Positions 35,602-43,461 of a stretch of 64,000 nt of DNA are shown here, one piece after another (within the stretch, counting starts at the first letter, position 1; every line of letters starts with the position of its first letter). Source of the stretch: Chryseobacterium nepalense (GTDB lineage: Bacteria > Bacteroidota > Bacteroidia > Flavobacteriales > Weeksellaceae); NCBI RefSeq assembly GCF_023195755.1, contig NZ_CP096203.1:124001-188000 (forward strand), in the 5' to 3' direction. The position numbers and the translations under genes were made by a program. The notes below the pieces were generated by a model. That model was not told where the DNA came from. It searched no databases and saw only the letters and a list, made by a program, of their open reading frames with translations.

Positions 35602-37812
35602 TTAATTAATAGTTTGTAAAAATAATTCTGCCTCGGAAACTGCTTTTAAAACAATCTCTTTTACATCTTTTAAAGTCTGTTTTGAAGCTGGGTTTTCTCT
35701 ATTGGTTAATTCTAAAGTATTCAGTTTTTCCTCTAATAAAGGAAGTAATCCCATTATTGCAACACTGGATTTCAAATCATGTGCTCTGAGTTTTACGATC
35801 TTAAAATCTGTATTTTCATAAGCCGATTCCATTTCCTGCAAATGACCGGGAACTTTGTCTAAAAACTGCTTTGTGACCGTTCTTTCAAAATCTTGGTCAC
35901 CATTGCTGACAGACTTCATATAATTAATGTCAATGTATTGATAAACAGGAATGGTTTCTTGGATTTTTAATTCATTATTTTTATTTTCTTTCAATCCGAA
36001 ACCTGAAATTAATTTAAATAATTCATCTTCATTGACCGGTTTGGAAATATATCCGTTCATTCTCCGGCTCAGGCATCTTTCTCTTTCTCCGGCCATTGCA
36101 TGTGCGGTCATTGCAATGACTGGAAGATTCAGATTCAATTCTTCGCGGATTTTTTGTGTTGCGGTATAGCCGTCCATTTGTGGCATCTGAATGTCCATTA
36201 AAACCAGATCACAGTCGTGATTTTTAAGATATCCTACTGCTTCCAGACCATTGTTTGCGGTGTCAAACTCAATGTTCCATTGTGACAGAAGATGCTTCAT
36301 CAGACTTTGATTGATGGCGTTATCATCTACTACCAAAACTTTCAATGGTGTATTGGATCTGTCTTTAAAATATGTTGTATCATGAGAAGGAATTATGGCA
36401 ATCTGTTCTTTCGCAATGGCATAAGGAATGAAAAAATGAAAAGTCGTGCCTTTTCCCTGTTCGCTTGCAACTTCAATATCTCCATTTTGTAATTGAATTA
36501 AACTTTTCACAATGGATAAACCAAGTCCCGTTCCTCCGTAATTTCTTGTTATAGAATCTTCACCCTGGTTGAATCTTTCAAAAACCTCGCTGAGTTTTTC
36601 TTTATCGATTCCGATTCCTGTATCTGAGACTTTAAAACCGACAACAACTTCGTTTTCGGTTTGATTTTTATTGTAAATCTCAATACTAATGCTGCCTTGC
36701 TGTGTAAATTTAACGGCATTTCCGATGAGGTTCACCAAAATCTGGGTTAGCCTCGTTGCATCACCATTCAGCGTATCCGGAATCGACGGATCTATTTTGC
36801 TGGAAATTGTTAATCCTTTTTCTTTTGCCCGTTCCACAAAAAAAGTTTCTACCGAATTTACCAGTCCGTTGATGCTGAATATTACTTTGGTAATGCGCAT
36901 CATTCCGGCTTCGATTTTTGATAAATCCAGAATATCATTGATAATGGCCATCAGGTTTTCTCCTGAGCTTTGAATGGATGATACAAATTCTTTTGAAGTC
37001 TGATCCAAAGGTCTTTTCTGTAAAAGATTGGTAAAGCCCAAAATTCCGCTGAGGGGCGTTCTGATTTCGTGGCTCATATTGGCTAAAAAATTTTCTTTGG
37101 TTTGTGCAGCAACAGTAGCTTTTTTTTCTGCGATATCCAATTCCTGGATCAGCAATCTCTGACGTTTAAACTGGCGAAGAATATGAAAGCCAACGATGGA
37201 TCCGCTCAAAATCAGTAAAATCAATAAAGAAATATCATATAACCTTGCCTTTTGACCCATTGTTTCGGTCTTTTTGCTGAGGTCTACCATATGAAATTTA
37301 CGGCTTTCATAAATTTTTGCGGTGATTGTTGTGATTTCATTTGATATTTTTCTCGCTCTCGGGTTGGCAATGGAGGTCTGATCATCCATGTTTCCGAGTG
37401 TATGATAACGAAGCAATAATTTGTCTTTCGTGGTTTTCTTTTCCATAGCGAGAACACTCAGTCTGTGAATCAGCCTTTCCTCTTCTGCATCGGTGTTGTC
37501 TTTGGAAAGGGAGTCTAAAAAGTTTTCTATCTGGCTGATCTTTTGGTCGATTCCTTCAAGATGAGTAGTATCATTGGTTGCAATGGAAGCCCGGATTCTG
37601 CTTTCAACGCCTAAAATATCACGGTCTATTTCACGCAAATGATTGCTGGAACGCAATTCGTTAAGAAGTTTATTGTTATTAAGGATAAGCTCCTTCGTAT
37701 TCTGCGCTGAATTGATTTGAACCGCGATTAACAGGAGAGAACCTGCAATAAATGTGAGGATGATAAAATAGCTGAATCTCCTGTTGTCCATTACTGAAGA
37801 TATTTTTTTCAT
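35602..37812 (-). CDS. Hybrid sensor histidine kinase with receiver and HPt domains
   Basis: 736 residues. Membrane helices at about 14-32 and 194-212 bracket a helical extracytoplasmic sensor of about 160 residues (CHASE3-like in look). Then follow HisKA with phospho-His248 (NMSHEIRTPLSGILGF), HATPase with N-box NLIGNAVKFT and G-boxes DTGIGI and GGTGLGL, a receiver with Asp540 (LVLMDIQMPQMDG), and a C-terminal HPt with His678 (LRAHDLKSSVAIMG). All relay residues are present, so it can run a His-Asp-His phosphorelay. The final output regulator is unknown; the LytTR regulator gene about 350 bp upstream on the same strand is the nearest candidate. Confidence 0.93.
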   Translation of the reverse strand: MKKISSVMDNRRFSYFIILTFIAGSLLLIAVQINSAQNTKELILNNNKLLNELRSSNHLREIDRDILGVESRIRASIATNDTTHLEGIDQKISQIENFLDSLSKDNTDAEEERLIHRLSVLAMEKKTTKDKLLLRYHTLGNMDDQTSIANPRARKISNEITTITAKIYESRKFHMVDLSKKTETMGQKARLYDISLLILLILSGSIVGFHILRQFKRQRLLIQELDIAEKKATVAAQTKENFLANMSHEIRTPLSGILGFTNLLQKRPLDQTSKEFVSSIQSSGENLMAIINDILDLSKIEAGMMRITKVIFSINGLVNSVETFFVERAKEKGLTISSKIDPSIPDTLNGDATRLTQILVNLIGNAVKFTQQGSISIEIYNKNQTENEVVVGFKVSDTGIGIDKEKLSEVFERFNQGEDSITRNYGGTGLGLSIVKSLIQLQNGDIEVASEQGKGTTFHFFIPYAIAKEQIAIIPSHDTTYFKDRSNTPLKVLVVDDNAINQSLMKHLLSQWNIEFDTANNGLEAVGYLKNHDCDLVLMDIQMPQMDGYTATQKIREELNLNLPVIAMTAHAMAGERERCLSRRMNGYISKPVNEDELFKLISGFGLKENKNNELKIQETIPVYQYIDINYMKSVSNGDQDFERTVTKQFLDKVPGHLQEMESAYENTDFKIVKLRAHDLKSSVAIMGLLPLLEEKLNTLELTNRENPASKQTLKDVKEIVLKAVSEAELFLQTIN

Positions 37813-38167
37813 AAATGTTTTTCCTTGTTTTTAATGCATACTTCGACTCCGCTCGGTACTCGCAACGTTTTTTTTCTTATTATTGAAAATATTTAGTTCT
37901 AAAGGTACTTCGTCAAGCTTAGCATAAACTATTCACTCAGCAAGATTTAATATTAAGTTTATCATTCTGTAGGAATCTAACCGTGGATGCCGGGATTCCT
38001 ACGGAATGACAAATACTGTTTTTATTTTGACGCTACTTTTTGTGCTGAATCTGCATCTTGGCTTGAGCGGAGCTCTTTTTGTTATTGCGATGCTGAACGG
38101 TTCAACAGATTGCTGCGTGAACTTAGCTCAGGATAAACTACAGACGGGTTAAGCTGCCCGAATAAAA
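37813..38167. other. Gene-free spacer rich in REP-like sequence
   Basis: 355 bp between the LytTR regulator gene and the hybrid kinase gene, both - strand. It contains a palindromic REP-like unit at 37963-38008 and GC-richer words unlike the AT-rich surroundings (CTTCGACTCCGCTCGG, GCTTGAGCGGAGCTC). I see no coding sequence. Confidence 0.5.
37963..38008. repeat. REP-like palindromic element
   Basis: Fifteen-base arms CATTCTGTAGGAATC and GATTCCTACGGAATG (one mismatch) around a 16-nt loop. Elements of this kind are scattered between genes in Chryseobacterium genomes by general knowledge; only this one was seen clearly in this window. Confidence 0.6.
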
Positions 38168-38863
38168 TTAAAAAACATTCATTCTGGTGTTGAGTGCTTT
38201 CCTGTATGCATCTGCAACCGGGATAAATTTTCCGTTAATCATAATTCCGCCGTCCTGAAGTGTATCTATCTTGCCGACTGAAACAATGTATGAACGATGA
38301 ACCCTTATGAAATTGTCTTTCGGAAGGCGTTCTTCCGCCGTTTTCATTTTACCGTGGATGGTAAACATTTTTTCCCGGGTGTAGAACTTTACATAATCGC
38401 CCATCGCTTCGGCATAAAAAATGTCATCGAGCTTCAGTCGCCTTGTAATATTGGAATCCCTTACAAAAAGGAATTCATCTTTTGTGACTTCCACATTTTC
38501 TTTTCTGCTTTCCAGAATTGTCTGCGCTTTGCTTACTGCCTGTAAAAACCTTGCCGGTGTTATTGGTTTCAGAATGTAATCTGCAATATTCAGTTCAAAA
38601 GCTTCTAGTGCATATTCCTTATTGGATGTTGTGAAAATGATAATGGTACCTCTTCCCGAAAGATTCTTGGTAAGTTCAATACCTGTCATTTCCGGCATTT
38701 CGATATCGAGAAAAATCAAATCGACGTGATTAGACTGCAAGTGGTTGTAAGCCTCAATGGCATTGGAAAATTCGCTGACAATTGTGAGACTGGGAATTTG
38801 TTTTGCCAAATGTGAGAGTGTGGTTCTTGCAATGTCGTTATCATCTACGATGAGAGCTTTCAT
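38168..38863 (-). CDS. LytTR-family response regulator
   Basis: 231 residues. The receiver has Asp7-Asp8, phospho-acceptor Asp53 (LIFLDIEMPEMTG) and Lys in YILKPITP; the C-terminal LytTR DNA-binding domain starts near residue 130 (FLFVRDSNITRRLKLDDIFY ... FIRVHRSYIVSVGKID). LytTR proteins bind pairs of direct repeats about 21-22 bp apart. It has no adjacent LytS-type kinase; the hybrid kinase gene lies downstream on the same strand. The 22-bp direct repeats before the pilin genes would suit this class as well as the LuxR-type regulator. Confidence 0.93.
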   Translation of the reverse strand: MKALIVDDNDIARTTLSHLAKQIPSLTIVSEFSNAIEAYNHLQSNHVDLIFLDIEMPEMTGIELTKNLSGRGTIIIFTTSNKEYALEAFELNIADYILKPITPARFLQAVSKAQTILESRKENVEVTKDEFLFVRDSNITRRLKLDDIFYAEAMGDYVKFYTREKMFTIHGKMKTAEERLPKDNFIRVHRSYIVSVGKIDTLQDGGIMINGKFIPVADAYRKALNTRMNVF

Positions 38864-38918
38864 AAGGATATTTATTTATGGTTACACAAATATAATTATT
38901 CCTTTGTGTTTTCCCAAT

Positions 38919-39392
38919 TTATCTGAAATACGAGCGGATCATCCAGGCCATTTCTTCGTGCGTTTCCATCAATCCTGTGATGAAATCACTTGTACCGTAA
39001 TCTTTGAATTCTTCGGCAAAAGGAGTGATATTCCCTCTCAGAAATTCAATAATGCTTTCGTGGTCGCTTAATAGGTCTTTCATATAGCCTAAACCGTCGT
39101 TGGTTCTGTCGGTATATTCTGTAAGATGGGTTAATTCGAGATAGATTTTCATTGTTGCCGGCGCATAATGTCCTATTTTTCGCATGCGCTCTGCAACGCT
39201 GTCAATCAGCCCATCCAATTGTTTGTATTGCTCTTCGAAAAAGATATGGTTGGCATGAAAGTTATCCCCGGTAACGTTCCAGTGAGCATTTCTGGTTTTA
39301 ATGTAAAGTACAGTTTCATCTGCTAATAATTTAGCCAATTGTTCTGCTACTGCTTCTGTGTTTTTTTCTGTGATTCCGATTTTTGTTTTCAT
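38919..39392 (-). CDS. dps: Dps-family DNA-binding ferritin-like protein
   Basis: 157 residues, normal length. The ferroxidase ligands of the intersubunit site line up as His37, His49, Glu53, Asp64 and Glu68 (NAHWNV ... HANHIFFEEQYKQLDGL ... SVAERM). Dps dodecamers oxidise Fe(II) with H2O2 and store the iron, which protects DNA. The N-terminal tail (MKTKIGITEKNTEAVAEQL) carries few basic residues, so DNA binding is uncertain. The promoter holds the 27-bp motif shared with the peroxiredoxin operon and the SRPBCC gene, which fits an oxidative-stress regulon. Confidence 0.92.
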   Translation of the reverse strand: MKTKIGITEKNTEAVAEQLAKLLADETVLYIKTRNAHWNVTGDNFHANHIFFEEQYKQLDGLIDSVAERMRKIGHYAPATMKIYLELTHLTEYTDRTNDGLGYMKDLLSDHESIIEFLRGNITPFAEEFKDYGTSDFITGLMETHEEMAWMIRSYFR

Positions 39393-39427
39393 AATAATAT
39401 GATTTTAAGTTGTTTGTTTTACTGATG

Positions 39428-39491
39428 TAAAGTTCGATCGGAATACTTTTATTTTGAGATTATTTTCGATAAATCGGCAAAATGAGTCGTT
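39428..39491 (-). promoter_or_regulatory. Shared-motif promoter of dps
   Basis: -7-like GAACTTTA (39428-39435, - strand) and the 27-bp motif at 39465-39491 (TTCGATAA, GGCAAAA, GTCGTT), 29 bp apart as at 34001 and 34871. The remaining sequence up to 39772 shows nothing I can support. Confidence 0.6.
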
Positions 39492-39772
39492 GAATTTGAT
39501 ATTGAAGATTTTAAATGCCGGAAGAATCGTCATCAGCAGCTCCCGTTGTAAATCAAGGAACTAAGACCGGAACATTTGATTTTTTATTGAATTTCAACAT
39601 TATACATACTTTCAATTAAGATGTTTGCTGAAAATTTTGAGTTCTTATTTGATTAGGCAATAATATACTTAGGTTACCGGAGTTAGGTAATATCATCATT
39701 AGATAAGCACATACCGGTCATACTATCTGTTTATAAAACAAGTAATGCCTTAGTATATCATTGCCTTTTTAA

Positions 39773-40852
39773 TTAATTACAGTAGGAAACCCGCGGATTG
39801 GTACTGTTCCCACATTTAAACTGGTATTTAAACTGCAGGTATTTCGGCGTGGGATTATCTGTGACTTCAAGAGGATTCATTGTTTGTCCGTTATAAGAAG
39901 GCATGGTGACCTGCGCGGCAGAACCATTCCCCAAAGCAGTATTTTTTGCACTGCTGTTTCCATTGAAACTATAATCCATCATAGCATCCAAAAGACGGTA
40001 CACTCCATAATAGTCCAATGCATCGAAAATTACTCTTGAACTTGGCATGGCGTGGTCTGTTACATAATTATATCCGTTAACAGTAGACGATTTAATATAA
40101 ATAAAATCCTTTTCAGCATTAGGAATATTGATATTTTTAAAGATATCAATTGCCATCCTGTGATCGTTGACATCATCCTCATCATAGACCTGGGTGATCA
40201 TTTTGGTATTGGAAGGAAAACTTTGTAATTGCTGTTGGGTACTTAATGGACTGTTCCAGTTAAAAGAATACCATGGAGCCATAGTGAAAAGAAAACGTCC
40301 ATTTTGTCCCCATCCTTTCTCTGTAAATGCTTTGTAGGCCAGATCGATACTTGCTCCACCTCCAAAAGAGTGGCCCATAAAACCTACTTTCTGAGTGTCA
40401 ATAATGTTAGGATAATCTGCAGCAGCCTTCGTGAATCCTTCCCACAGGGTCTGGTAACGATGGTCTACACTTACATCAATGGTACGGTAAGGCACAAATA
40501 CTACCACGTAACCTTTCTTTGCAATGAATTTGTACAACTCTATATTATATTCTTTGTCTTCGCCACCGAACGGATGCGAAAAGAAAATGGTAGGTCTGGG
40601 AGAAGTAATCCCCTGAGGATGGAAAATTGAAACCTGTGTTCCCGGATACTCCGGATTATCAAAGTCAATTTCTGCCACTTCATAGCTTCCATCTGCACCG
40701 TATCCTGTTACAGGCTTTTGAATAGGTCCTTGAAGGCTGTTGCCAACCTTTGACTGGAGAGGTGCTGTTTCATAAGTGTCGGTTGCGCTCTGAGAGCATG
40801 CTGAGGTGGTAATAAATAAAATTATTATCCATGGATTTAATAGTTTTTTCAT
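39773..40852 (-). CDS. Lipoprotein alpha/beta hydrolase (PAF-acetylhydrolase/dienelactone-hydrolase-like)
   Basis: 359 residues with a lipoprotein signal (MKKLLNPWIIILFITTSACS, lipobox Cys19), so it is anchored in a membrane facing the periplasm or the surface. FFSHPFGGED is the oxyanion strand and GHSFGGGASID the nucleophile elbow (Ser162); an Asp follows in VYDEDDVNDH and a His in YVTDHAMPSS. The C-terminal end has Cys pairs (YQFKCGNSTNPRVSYCN) that may form a disulphide. Its start overlaps the stop of the gene upstream by 4 nt. Substrate unknown. Confidence 0.82.
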   Translation of the reverse strand: MKKLLNPWIIILFITTSACSQSATDTYETAPLQSKVGNSLQGPIQKPVTGYGADGSYEVAEIDFDNPEYPGTQVSIFHPQGITSPRPTIFFSHPFGGEDKEYNIELYKFIAKKGYVVVFVPYRTIDVSVDHRYQTLWEGFTKAAADYPNIIDTQKVGFMGHSFGGGASIDLAYKAFTEKGWGQNGRFLFTMAPWYSFNWNSPLSTQQQLQSFPSNTKMITQVYDEDDVNDHRMAIDIFKNINIPNAEKDFIYIKSSTVNGYNYVTDHAMPSSRVIFDALDYYGVYRLLDAMMDYSFNGNSSAKNTALGNGSAAQVTMPSYNGQTMNPLEVTDNPTPKYLQFKYQFKCGNSTNPRVSYCN

Positions 40853-41235
40853 TTTCTTTTATTTTTAATATTTTGAATCATATGATCTTTAATATCCTCA
40901 TATTTTTTATATTGTTCCTCGCTTAAAATTTGGCTGAGCATGTTAGATTTTTCTTTCTGTAGGGCTTTCAGTTTTCTAAATTTGGAGAGTTTGCTGCTGT
41001 TACTTTGAATAATAGGCTCATTCTTCCGGGCGTACTGAAGGTTTAGCGCGGAAATCTGCTGAGTTTGTGAAGCATTTAAGTTTAATTTAGTTGTCATCCA
41101 CTCCGTCTGCATTTTTGCACGCTGTTCAGGGGTACTGTCCTTTAATTTACTTTTCTGTGCCGATAAGCCTGTACATGCAAGGCATATAAAAGCTGCTATA
41201 AGAAAAATCTTCTGTTTTTTTGTCTTTAGAATCAT
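40849..41235 (-). CDS. Small exported Spy/LTXXQ-like protein
   Basis: 128 residues with a signal peptide (KKQKIFLIAAFICLACTGLSAQ) and a helical, very basic mature part with the pattern TPEQRAKMQTEWMTTKLNLN ... QTQQISALNLQYARKNEPII ... LSQILSEEQYKKYEDIKD. This is the two-helix arrangement of Bacteroidota Spy/CpxP-like periplasmic proteins. It overlaps the following hydrolase gene by 4 nt (ATGA), so translation is probably coupled. Function: possibly periplasmic chaperone or stress sensor. Confidence 0.7.
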   Translation of the reverse strand: MILKTKKQKIFLIAAFICLACTGLSAQKSKLKDSTPEQRAKMQTEWMTTKLNLNASQTQQISALNLQYARKNEPIIQSNSSKLSKFRKLKALQKEKSNMLSQILSEEQYKKYEDIKDHMIQNIKNKRK

Positions 41236-41334
41236 CCTGGAAATTTTAGTTTTTAATAAAACAAATGTAGTAATAGCAATAGTGTATGGTAAAATAAAAA
41301 TGGGTGAACCGACTAAATCAGGTGGTAAAACAAA

Positions 41335-42114
41335 TTATTGGTCCAGCCATTTTCTAAAAGTCATGGCTTTTGCCTTGCTGACGATGATCTGGTCCTGTGG
41401 TGAAGGATGAATTTTAATTAACAGCCTTCCGTTAAAAAAGTATTCCACGGCTTCTACGGCTTTTTTATTAATAATGAACTGGCGGTTAGCCCTGAAAAAA
41501 AGAGTAGGTTCAAGTTCATTTTCCAGCTGTTCCAGTGTAAATTCCATTATATATTGCCTGCCGTCAGACAAATGTGCATATACAATCTCATTGGCCGTAT
41601 GGAACCAATTAATCTTAGCTGCTTCCACAGGGATAAGCCTGCCGCAATAATGTATAAGGAAAGATTTTCGATAGTGCTTCGTCGCATTTTGCAGCTTCTG
41701 AAGCAGAGATGCTTTTTCATTCTGTCTTTTTTCAGAATCAGCAGCAATTAAGATGTGATATTTAAATATCGTACGCGTTATTTCTTCTTTATCGAAGGGT
41801 TTTAACACGTAATCAATGCCATTGTTACGGAAGGCCTCAATAGCATAATCATGATATGCAGTAACAAAGATGACAGGCTTTTTTATGTTAACCTTTCTAA
41901 ATATTTCAAACGATAATCCATCAGAAAGTCTTATGTCTGAAAATATCAGGTCATAATTATTATCATTTAAGGTAAACCACTCCGTTGCTTCTGCTATACT
42001 CTGCAAACATTTTGTGATTTGTATTTCCGGATTGATTTCTTTCAGGATGTATTCCAGATGTCTCGCGGTAGCAGGTTCATCCTCAATAATGATAATATGT
42101 ATATTTCTTCTCAT
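41335..42114 (-). CDS. LytTR-family response regulator paired with a LytS-type kinase
   Basis: 259 residues. The receiver has Glu11-Asp12, phospho-acceptor Asp60 (LIFSDIRLSDG) and Lys in YVLKPFDKEE; the C-terminal LytTR domain runs from about residue 150 (FLIHYCGRLIPVEAAKINWF ... FFRANRQFIINKKAVEAVEY). It overlaps the kinase gene by 4 nt (kinase stop at 42111, ATG at 42114), the usual LytS/LytR arrangement. Likely targets are unknown; the Spy-like and lipoprotein hydrolase genes downstream on the same strand are candidates. Confidence 0.93.
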   Translation of the reverse strand: MRRNIHIIIIEDEPATARHLEYILKEINPEIQITKCLQSIAEATEWFTLNDNNYDLIFSDIRLSDGLSFEIFRKVNIKKPVIFVTAYHDYAIEAFRNNGIDYVLKPFDKEEITRTIFKYHILIAADSEKRQNEKASLLQKLQNATKHYRKSFLIHYCGRLIPVEAAKINWFHTANEIVYAHLSDGRQYIMEFTLEQLENELEPTLFFRANRQFIINKKAVEAVEYFFNGRLLIKIHPSPQDQIIVSKAKAMTFRKWLDQ

Positions 42115-43130
42115 AATAAAGGAAGCTTTACGATGAAATATTCTGTCGTTTGATGGATCTCTATCTCTTGCTGATTTTGCAGCTTATATCTTTCATTTAA
42201 ATTGGTAAGACCAATTCCGGCACCCTCTGTCTTGCTGATGGTGGGCTGGAGGTTGTTTCGGATGATAAGCCATCTGTTCCCTTCATAAATCTCTATGATT
42301 AAAGGATCTGAAAGTGTCGCTCTGTTATGTTTAACCGCATTTTCGATCAAAGGTTGCAGTGATAAATGAAGGATTTGCATTTGGATTAAATCTTTGCTGA
42401 TATTGATATGAATCTGGAAGGTGTTTTCCAGCCGCATTGTTATGAGTTGGCTATAAGACTTTAAATGCTCAAGCTCCTTCTCAAGGGTTACCAGATTATT
42501 ACCTGAATGAACCAATGTATATCTGAAAATTTTGGAAAGATGAAGGATATAGTTTTGGGCCAGACCAGGATTTTCCATGACTATGGCAGAAAGACTGCTC
42601 AGGGTATTGAAAAGAAAATGCGGATTAAGTTGTTCCTGAAGCAATTGAAGCTGAGTCTGAAGGTAAGCGGAATTAAGCTGCTCGTTAAGCATGTCTTTTT
42701 TTCTGCTTTCGCGCATCAGAAGAATGAGACGGATTACTACGGCAATCATGATGCTGCTTAGCAAAAACCTGGCAAAATACCCTCTGATTCTTCCTCCGGG
42801 AAGATGGAAGATTCCAAAAATAAAAGAATGGATCAAGCTTCCCAGGACAATTGCTGCAACAATAACCAGGGAATTACACAGGTAGAATTTCCAGTATTGT
42901 TTGTTTTCTCTAAAGACACTTAGAAATTTACCGTCGGAAAGATTAAGGTATAATAAAAAAAGGCAGAATAACATATTATACAAAAACTGGAAGCTATATT
43001 CCTCAATATTGAACTGCCAGTAACGGGCGATAATCCCATCACTGTTCAGTGCCATCAGTTTTGCAGAATTTACCATCAATGTGATCAAAAACGCACTGTA
43101 AATATATATTTTTCTCTCATTTTTATTCAT
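42111..43130 (-). CDS. LytS/YehU-type sensor histidine kinase
   Basis: 339 residues. Four hydrophobic helices in the first 140 residues, then the His_kinase (PF06580-type) motif QLNPHFLFNTLSSL with phospho-His171 and a short HATPase (LQPLIENAVKHN; GAGIGLTNLNERYKLQ). It has no PAS or HAMP domain, so sensing is through the membrane part. It works with the LytTR regulator whose gene overlaps its 3' end. About 330 bp of AT-rich divergent spacer separate it from the PAS kinase gene at 43462; I see no clear sites in that spacer. Confidence 0.92.
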   Translation of the reverse strand: MNKNERKIYIYSAFLITLMVNSAKLMALNSDGIIARYWQFNIEEYSFQFLYNMLFCLFLLYLNLSDGKFLSVFRENKQYWKFYLCNSLVIVAAIVLGSLIHSFIFGIFHLPGGRIRGYFARFLLSSIMIAVVIRLILLMRESRKKDMLNEQLNSAYLQTQLQLLQEQLNPHFLFNTLSSLSAIVMENPGLAQNYILHLSKIFRYTLVHSGNNLVTLEKELEHLKSYSQLITMRLENTFQIHINISKDLIQMQILHLSLQPLIENAVKHNRATLSDPLIIEIYEGNRWLIIRNNLQPTISKTEGAGIGLTNLNERYKLQNQQEIEIHQTTEYFIVKLPLL

Positions 43131-43461
43131 TGGTACAAAGAAATGAAAATATTAAAATCATTGATATAATAAAATGACTGAAGCGGCAAAAGTTGATGTT
43201 GAAATAACATTGCAATAGGATGTAAATACTAATTTAAAAATCTTTTGGTTATTGTGAAAATGATAGTTTATGTAAACAATTTCAATAAACATTTTAGCCA
43301 TGATTCCTTATGTACCTGAAATAAGCTTTCATTAAATATCAAACAGAAGCAAAGCCGATTGCTTAAAAACCATCAGAAGAAGATGTAGACTAGGTTCGCG
43401 GAAATATGAATATTTTGAGTTATATTTTTCATACCTTTAAACGTTGATAATATAGATATAA

